Shown here: piece by piece, positions 5,573 through 9,276 of the stretch
Position numbering within the stretch: position 1 is the stretch's first letter
How the letters are laid out: every line of letters begins with the position of its first letter
Source of the DNA: Geobacter sp.
GTDB lineage: Bacteria > Desulfobacterota > Desulfuromonadia > Geobacterales > Geobacteraceae
DNA: 9,276 nt
Direction of reading: 5' to 3'
Assembly: GCA_003857395.1 (NCBI GenBank)
Contig: RPRC01000229.1
Location: forward strand, 1 to 9,276
Translations under genes and position numbers: made by a program
Notes under the pieces: generated by a model
Database searches by the model: none
Told to the model about the DNA's origin: nothing
The model's input: the letters and a program-made list of their open reading frames with translations, nothing else

Positions 5573-6061
5573 ATGCAAGAATTGTTGGGAAACATCGAGG
5601 CTGCAATGAGGGCGTATTTCGGCAGTGATCAGCGAAGGATTGGCCATGCGCTTCAGGTTACCGGATTTGCCGAGGAAATCTTGAAATCCGAGAAGGGCGA
5701 CCGGCTTGTGGTAGTTGCCGCAGCCCTTCTGCACGATATCGGTATTCGGGAAGCGGAGCGAAAATACGGCTCGTCAGCCGGTAACCTGCAGGAACAGGAG
5801 GGGCCCCCGGTCGCTCGTGAGATCCTGACCGGTTTGGGTCTTGCTGCGGCCGTCATTGACGAGGTTTGTGAGATTATTGCCTCTCATCATTCACCCGGCG
5901 AGGTGGACACAGACAACTTCCGGGTTATTTGGGATGCCGACTGGCTGGTTAACCTGGGCGATGAGTTTGACCTGACGGACATCGATAAAACCTTTGGAAT
6001 GATAGCTAAAATCTTCCAGACAGTGACCGGAAAGAGCATCGCCGAGCGGATATATTTGTAA
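5573..6061 (+). CDS. HD-domain phosphohydrolase-like protein
   Basis: The 162-residue protein carries a full HD-superfamily metal site: His25, the His54-Asp55 pair in AALLHDIGI, EGP at residues 76-78, His105-His106 in IIASHHSP, and Asp121/Asp123 in IWDADWLVN. HD proteins are cytoplasmic metal-dependent phosphohydrolases, often acting on nucleotides; the substrate here is unknown. The fold is single-domain, with no GYP signature of cyclic-di-GMP phosphodiesterases and no RelA-type synthetase domain. AAGGAGG lies 7 bases before the ATG, and the gene starts 23 bases after the ferredoxin stop, so the two are very likely co-transcribed. That suggests a redox-linked or metal-linked role, as an inference only. 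Its original terminator is now 263 bases downstream, behind a small transposon. Confidence 0.9.
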   Translation: MQELLGNIEAAMRAYFGSDQRRIGHALQVTGFAEEILKSEKGDRLVVVAAALLHDIGIREAERKYGSSAGNLQEQEGPPVAREILTGLGLAAAVIDEVCEIIASHHSPGEVDTDNFRVIWDADWLVNLGDEFDLTDIDKTFGMIAKIFQTVTGKSIAERIYL

Positions 6062-6126
6062 AAAGACAAAAAGATAGTAATTAGCCTGTTGGCATTGCTT
6101 CTCTTCGCTGTTATGAAATTACTATA

Positions 6127-6324
6127 GTTGCCGAGTAACTATTCAGCATGGTTTTGCTGAAGCCAAGAATGTAGCTCCCCTCCCTTGACGGGAGGGGATT
6201 GAGGGGTGGGTGAAGCTTCCAACTGAGCAAACATGGCAAATTCCCCCTCCCCCTAGCCCCCTCCCGCAAGGGGCGGGGGACATATCTTGCACTTTCAGTA
6301 TGTGCTGAATAGTTACGTTGCCGA
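6127..6324. mobile_element. Small non-autonomous transposon (MITE), IS66-like ends
   Basis: Perfect 14-bp terminal inverted repeats, GTAACTATTCAGCA (6135-6148) and TGCTGAATAGTTAC (6303-6316), bound a 182-bp element. It is flanked by an exact 8-bp direct repeat, GTTGCCGA (6127-6134 and 6317-6324), which reads as a target site duplication. The IS66 family is known for ends starting GTAA and 8-bp duplications, so this is best read as a MITE mobilised by an IS66-type transposase. No transposase frame fits inside. The interior has two C/G-run hairpins: CCCCTCCC (6177-6184) with GGGAGGGG (6190-6197), and a similar one near 6256-6279. The perfect duplication implies a fairly recent insertion. Confidence 0.88.
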
Positions 6325-6360
6325 AAGACGGAGCGAATGATTAATCGCGCCGTCTTTTTT
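6325..6360 (+). terminator. Rho-independent terminator, probably of the ferredoxin-HD unit
   Basis: AAGACGG (6325-6331) pairs with CCGTCTT (6350-6356); after one A-G mismatch, GCG/CGC extends the stem around a 10-base loop, and six T follow (6355-6360). Removing the transposon and one duplication copy would place it about 70 bases after the HD stop, a normal terminator position. Confidence 0.75.
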
Positions 6361-6414
6361 GTTGGAAGTTTTGTTGGTGGAGGCCTTTGCGGTTGCTCTC
6401 TACCGTCACCTGAA

Positions 6415-6601
6415 GCTAGCTGGTTTCCATTCGGAAACGGTCCTTTTTCGCCCTGACAGCGTCAATCAGCGGTCTTGTTTGTGCGACGTACAGAAGTACG
6501 TCTCCGCACAATCCCTTGATCTCCTTGTCAGGACAAAAAATCCTCGTTTCCAAATTGGAAACCGCTAGTTTCACATCCGGAGTTTCCGGATGGAAACTAG
6601 C
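6415..6601. repeat. Palindromic intergenic repeat B with GTTTCC-GGAAAC modules
   Basis: The arms at 6416-6458 and 6525-6568 are an imperfect inverted repeat (CTAG, GGTTTCC, GGAAAC, CCTGACA recur in order). The tip is TTGTGCG/CGCACAA around ACGTAC-AGAA-GTACGT (6486-6501). Three GTTTCC-N4/5-GGAAAC palindromes occur at 6423-6438, 6546-6562 and 6582-6597. The third lies in an adjoining hairpin, GCTAGTTTCACATCCGGA (6564-6581) against TCCGGATGGAAACTAGC (6585-6601). The whole could fold as one long cruciform. No reading frame is convincing here. Confidence 0.65.
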
Positions 6602-6658
6602 TGGTTGTCGGGTGGCCTGAGAGGCGCGATGTAATTCCTGAAAAGAAGTGAACTAGTC

Positions 6659-6687
6659 TTGTGAATGACCGCTCTTCGTGATATAAA
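6659..6687 (+). promoter_or_regulatory. Possible sigma-70 promoter between repeats B and C
   Basis: TTGTGA (6659-6664, 4 of 6) lies 17 bases before TATAAA (6682-6687, 5 of 6). It points into repeat C and the bidirectional terminator at 6929-6960. No gene follows in that interval, so it could be chance or could drive a short RNA. Confidence 0.3.
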
Positions 6688-6688
6688 A

Positions 6689-6860
6689 GGCAATTGAAAA
6701 ACTATTGCGGGGTCGATCTGCGGCGTTGCCGCTCGCTCGAAACCTCAACGTACCCAACGGTACGCCTCGGCTTCTCGCTTGCTTGCGCCTTGCATCTCGC
6801 TTGCGCGCCATAGCGCTTCAGCGCGTAGGCGTGACCTCCTCTTGACGTTTTTCAACAGCC
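6689..6860. repeat. Palindromic intergenic repeat C (about 170 bp)
   Basis: Ends GGC-AA-TTGAAAAAC (6689-6702) and GTTTTTCAA-CA-GCC (6847-6860) are inverted, 12 of 14 positions matching. The centre, CTCAACGTAC-N5/6-GTACGCCTCGG (about 6747-6768), nearly matches repeat A. GTTTTTCAACAGCCTG-type ends are, from memory, common intergenic repeat ends in Desulfuromonadales. Between repeats B and C (6602-6688) I see nothing but the possible promoter; 6861-6928 holds no recognisable feature. Confidence 0.65.
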
Positions 6861-6928
6861 TGATAAAAGATCTTTTCAATCATGGGCATTTCGCTGAAGT
6901 TGTCAAACAATGATAATGATTCAGAAAT

Positions 6929-6960
6929 AAAAAAGCCGCATCGTTTGATGCGGCTTTTTT
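6929..6960. terminator. Bidirectional Rho-independent terminator
   Basis: AAAAAAGCCGCATC (6929-6942) pairs perfectly with GATGCGGCTTTTTT (6947-6960) around GTTT, giving T-runs in both directions. No gene ends next to it, so it either insulates the radical SAM gene or ends an unrecognised short RNA. Confidence 0.9.
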
Positions 6961-7052
6961 ACTCAATTGGACCGTGATGCCGATTGCTCTTCCCTTGCGT
7001 GAATTCCTGCGTGGGAGGTCGGAAAACTACGGTTCGGTTATATGGAGGTCAT

Positions 7053-9276
7053 TTGCAGTACGATTCACTACTTTCCATAGAAAAACCTGCGCGCTACATG
7101 GGCAGTGAAATTGGTTCCGTTGCCAAAGAGGCAGTAGATGTGCGTTTTGTGCTGGCTTTCCCCGATGTCTATGAAGTGGGGATGAGTCACCTGGGACTCC
7201 AGATTCTCTATGCTATTTTGAACAGCGTCGAATGGATCGGCGCCGAGAGGGTGTACGCCCCGTGGCCTGACCGGGAAGATGCCATGCGGGCATCTGGAGA
7301 GGTTCTTGCCACCCTGGAGACAGGGACACCTCTGGCCAGAACCGATATCCTCGGATTTACCCTCCAGTATGAACTGTCCTGCACCAATATTCTGAATATG
7401 CTTGAGCTTTCGGGTATTCCGCTTCTGGCCGCGGAACGTGGTGAGGAGTTTCCCTTGATTCTTGGGGGTGGACCCTGCGCGGGAAACCCCGAGCCGCTTG
7501 CAGATTTCTTTGATATTTTCCTTTTTGGTGATGGTGAGGATGCGATTCTCGAGATTGCCGAGATCTATCGGGATTGGAAGAAAGTGCGCGGGACCAAAAA
7601 AGATCTCCTTGATCGGCTCTCTGCCGTAGATGGCGTTTACGTCCCATCGCTCTTCTCGGTTACCTATGACCAGGAGGGGAGAATTTCGGACATTGCTTCG
7701 CTCAAGCGGGGGTACGAGAAGGTAAAGCGGCGCATCGCAGCGGACCTGGATGAACTTCCCTATCCAACAAGGCCGGTCGTGCCTTTCCTTAAAACGGTTC
7801 ATGACCGTGTCAGTATGGAGATTGCTCGTGGTTGTACCCGCGGCTGTCGATTTTGTCAGGCCGGGTACCTCTACCGCCCGGTTCGCGAGAGGTCGCCGGA
7901 AAAGGTTGTTGATACGATCAAAGCCGTGTTGAAAAACACCGGGTATGACGAAATTTCTCTTCTTTCTCTTTCATCGGCCGATTACGGCTGCATCTCTGAT
8001 CTCCTCAAGACTCTCATGACCACCTTCGAGGAAGAGCGGGTCGCGGTGTCTCTTCCCTCCTTGCGGGTTGGAAGCCTGACGCGTGACCTTATAGATGAGA
8101 TCGTCAAGGTCAGGAAGACCGGCTTTACGCTTGCTCCCGAAGCTGGAACGGAGCGCCTGCGCAGAGTTATCAACAAGGGCATCACCGAAGAGGATCTGGT
8201 CGTTAATTCCCGGAATGCTTTCGAGGCCGGTTGGCGGGTAATAAAGCTCTATTTCATGATCGGTCTGCCCACTGAGACCCGGGAAGATGTACTCGGAATT
8301 GCCGAGATGTCCGCTCAGGTGAAGCGGGCAGGGAAAGGGACCGGCCATGGCGGCGACGTGACGGTTTCTGTTGGCAGCTTTGTCCCCAAGCCCCATACGC
8401 CCTTTCAGTGGGAGCCCCAGATAGGCTGCGCGGAGATTACGGAAAAACAGCGCTTTCTACGTGGTGAACTGAAAAAACGGAAATTGGCCTTTAAGTGGCA
8501 TGATGCCAGCCTTTCTTTTCTTGAAGGGGTTTTTGCGCGAGGTGACCGGCGACTGGCAGGGGTCCTTCTGGAAGCGAGGAAGCTGGGCTGCCGCTTCGAT
8601 GGCTGGGGTGAACACCATGATTTCCAGAAGTGGCAGCAGGCCTTTGAAGCGGCGGGGATCGATCCGGAATTTTATCTGCGGAGACGTGATGTTACCGAGA
8701 TTTTGCCTTGGGCTCGCCTCGATTGCGGGGTCAGCGATGATTTCCTGCTGGAAGAAGTGAAGAAGTCCCGCGAGGAAATCATGACCGGGGATTGCCGCGA
8801 CGGATGCTGCACGGAATGCGGCGTATGTGATTTTTCAGAAATCCGCATGAGGCTCCATCAGCCGCTAGTGCTTGATCCCTCTGCCAAGTCTGGAAACCGG
8901 CAGGTGACCGCAGTTGGGGAGGAAAAGCCTTCCAGCTTGCGGGAGGCAGGGGCGAGCGCGGAAGCGGACGATGTTTCAAGAATACGGCTCCGTTTTTCAA
9001 AAACCGGCGCCATGAGTCTGTTAAGTCATCTTGAGCTGCTTCATCTCTTTACTCGTGCCGTGCGTCGAGCCGGGATACCGATTCGTTATTCGCTTGGTTT
9101 TCACCCCCATCCCAAGTTCTCCTTTGCAACTGCACTGTCGGTGGGTGTGGAATCCTGGGCGGAATATTTCGATATGGAGATTAGTGCCGGACTCGACTCT
9201 CAAAGTGTCCAGGACGCCTTGAATGCATCTTTGCCGGAGGGGCTCAGAATCCTCGAGGCAGCGGAGATCCCCCTGC
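7053..9276 (+). CDS. B12-binding radical SAM protein fused to DUF2344 (3' end beyond window)
   Basis: 741 codons are open to the window edge with no stop. Order: an N-terminal cobalamin-binding-like region (residues 1 to about 220, with FPDVYEVGMSHLGLQ and a GGGPCAGNPEPLADFFD block); the radical SAM core with CTRGCRFCQ (Cys261, 265, 268) binding the [4Fe-4S]-SAM cluster; and a second cysteine cluster, CRDGCCTECGVC (Cys581, 585, 586, 589, 592). A poorly conserved linker follows, then from about residue 643 a DUF2344-type domain (SLLSHLELLHLFTRAVRRAG, FHPHPK). This matches the fused family described as TIGR03960 plus TIGR03936. The substrate is unknown; in related genomes it often lies upstream of RNase G and rplU-rpmA, as I recall. 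The likely start is TTG 7053, just upstream of the conserved EKPARYMGSE; its GGAGGT (7044-7049) is close, so ATG 7098 remains an alternative. Confidence 0.92.
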   Translation, partial: MQYDSLLSIEKPARYMGSEIGSVAKEAVDVRFVLAFPDVYEVGMSHLGLQILYAILNSVEWIGAERVYAPWPDREDAMRASGEVLATLETGTPLARTDILGFTLQYELSCTNILNMLELSGIPLLAAERGEEFPLILGGGPCAGNPEPLADFFDIFLFGDGEDAILEIAEIYRDWKKVRGTKKDLLDRLSAVDGVYVPSLFSVTYDQEGRISDIASLKRGYEKVKRRIAADLDELPYPTRPVVPFLKTVHDRVSMEIARGCTRGCRFCQAGYLYRPVRERSPEKVVDTIKAVLKNTGYDEISLLSLSSADYGCISDLLKTLMTTFEEERVAVSLPSLRVGSLTRDLIDEIVKVRKTGFTLAPEAGTERLRRVINKGITEEDLVVNSRNAFEAGWRVIKLYFMIGLPTETREDVLGIAEMSAQVKRAGKGTGHGGDVTVSVGSFVPKPHTPFQWEPQIGCAEITEKQRFLRGELKKRKLAFKWHDASLSFLEGVFARGDRRLAGVLLEARKLGCRFDGWGEHHDFQKWQQAFEAAGIDPEFYLRRRDVTEILPWARLDCGVSDDFLLEEVKKSREEIMTGDCRDGCCTECGVCDFSEIRMRLHQPLVLDPSAKSGNRQVTAVGEEKPSSLREAGASAEADDVSRIRLRFSKTGAMSLLSHLELLHLFTRAVRRAGIPIRYSLGFHPHPKFSFATALSVGVESWAEYFDMEISAGLDSQSVQDALNASLPEGLRILEAAEIPL

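Noticed and set aside
6074..6125. 9-bp inverted repeat ATAGTAATT / AATTACTAT after the HD gene
   Set aside because: AT-rich, with a 34-base loop and no T-run; could easily be chance.
6423..6597. CRISPR-like array from three GTTTCC-GGAAAC repeats
   Set aside because: Repeats are only about 16 bases with unequal spacing (about 120 and 35 bases) and are parts of larger palindromes; no cas genes.
6909..6922. Fur box (AATGATAATGATTC)
   Set aside because: It matches only half of the 19-bp consensus and lies just upstream of a terminator, away from any start codon.
7068..7802. 244-codon minus-strand open frame
   Set aside because: It is antisense to the well-supported radical SAM gene and has no family resemblance.

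Overview
The window looks like chromosomal DNA from an anaerobic, metal-reducing type of Deltaproteobacterium (Desulfuromonadales/Geobacter-like). This is an inference from gene content (molybdenum-cofactor genes beside a molybdenum-storage-like protein, a ferredoxin of a type seen in anaerobes, a B12-binding radical SAM/DUF2344 fusion), moderate GC, strong AGGAGG-type ribosome binding sites and many intergenic palindromic repeats. All convincing genes are on the + strand. No rRNA, tRNA, CRISPR array or full insertion sequence was seen.

Positions 1-4273 are a molybdenum region. A 72-residue protein of unknown function (27-245) is followed by a terminator, then by a promoter with an overlapping dyad, moeA (423-1613), moaC (1700-2182) and mog (2179-2664, overlapping moaC by 4 bases). 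A 428-base structured leader follows, and then a gene of the molybdenum storage protein (MosA/MosB) branch of the amino acid kinase fold (3093-3905). A second small protein (3998-4207), about 70% identical to the first, has its own promoter and a very strong terminator. MoaC helps make the pterin core, Mog adenylylates molybdopterin and MoeA inserts molybdate. The storage-like protein could hold molybdate or a related oxyanion for them. The two small paralogues bracket the set and are the most interesting unknowns.

Positions 4274-4808 hold no convincing gene, only a palindromic repeat and a run of small GC-rich hairpins. Next comes a two-gene unit: a ferredoxin-like protein with seven cluster cysteines and a long C-terminal domain (4809-5549), then an HD-domain hydrolase (5573-6061).

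Positions 6062-7052 are about 1 kb of non-coding, repeat-dense DNA. They contain a small non-autonomous transposon with perfect 14-bp ends and an 8-bp target duplication (IS66-like signature), the terminator it separated from the HD gene, two large palindromic repeats, a possible promoter and a bidirectional terminator. The last gene (7053 to the window end, incomplete) is a B12-binding radical SAM protein fused to a DUF2344 domain.

The best candidates for something undescribed are the paired small proteins tied to molybdenum genes and the leader of the storage-like gene, which shows mutually exclusive pairings ending in a terminator-like hairpin.
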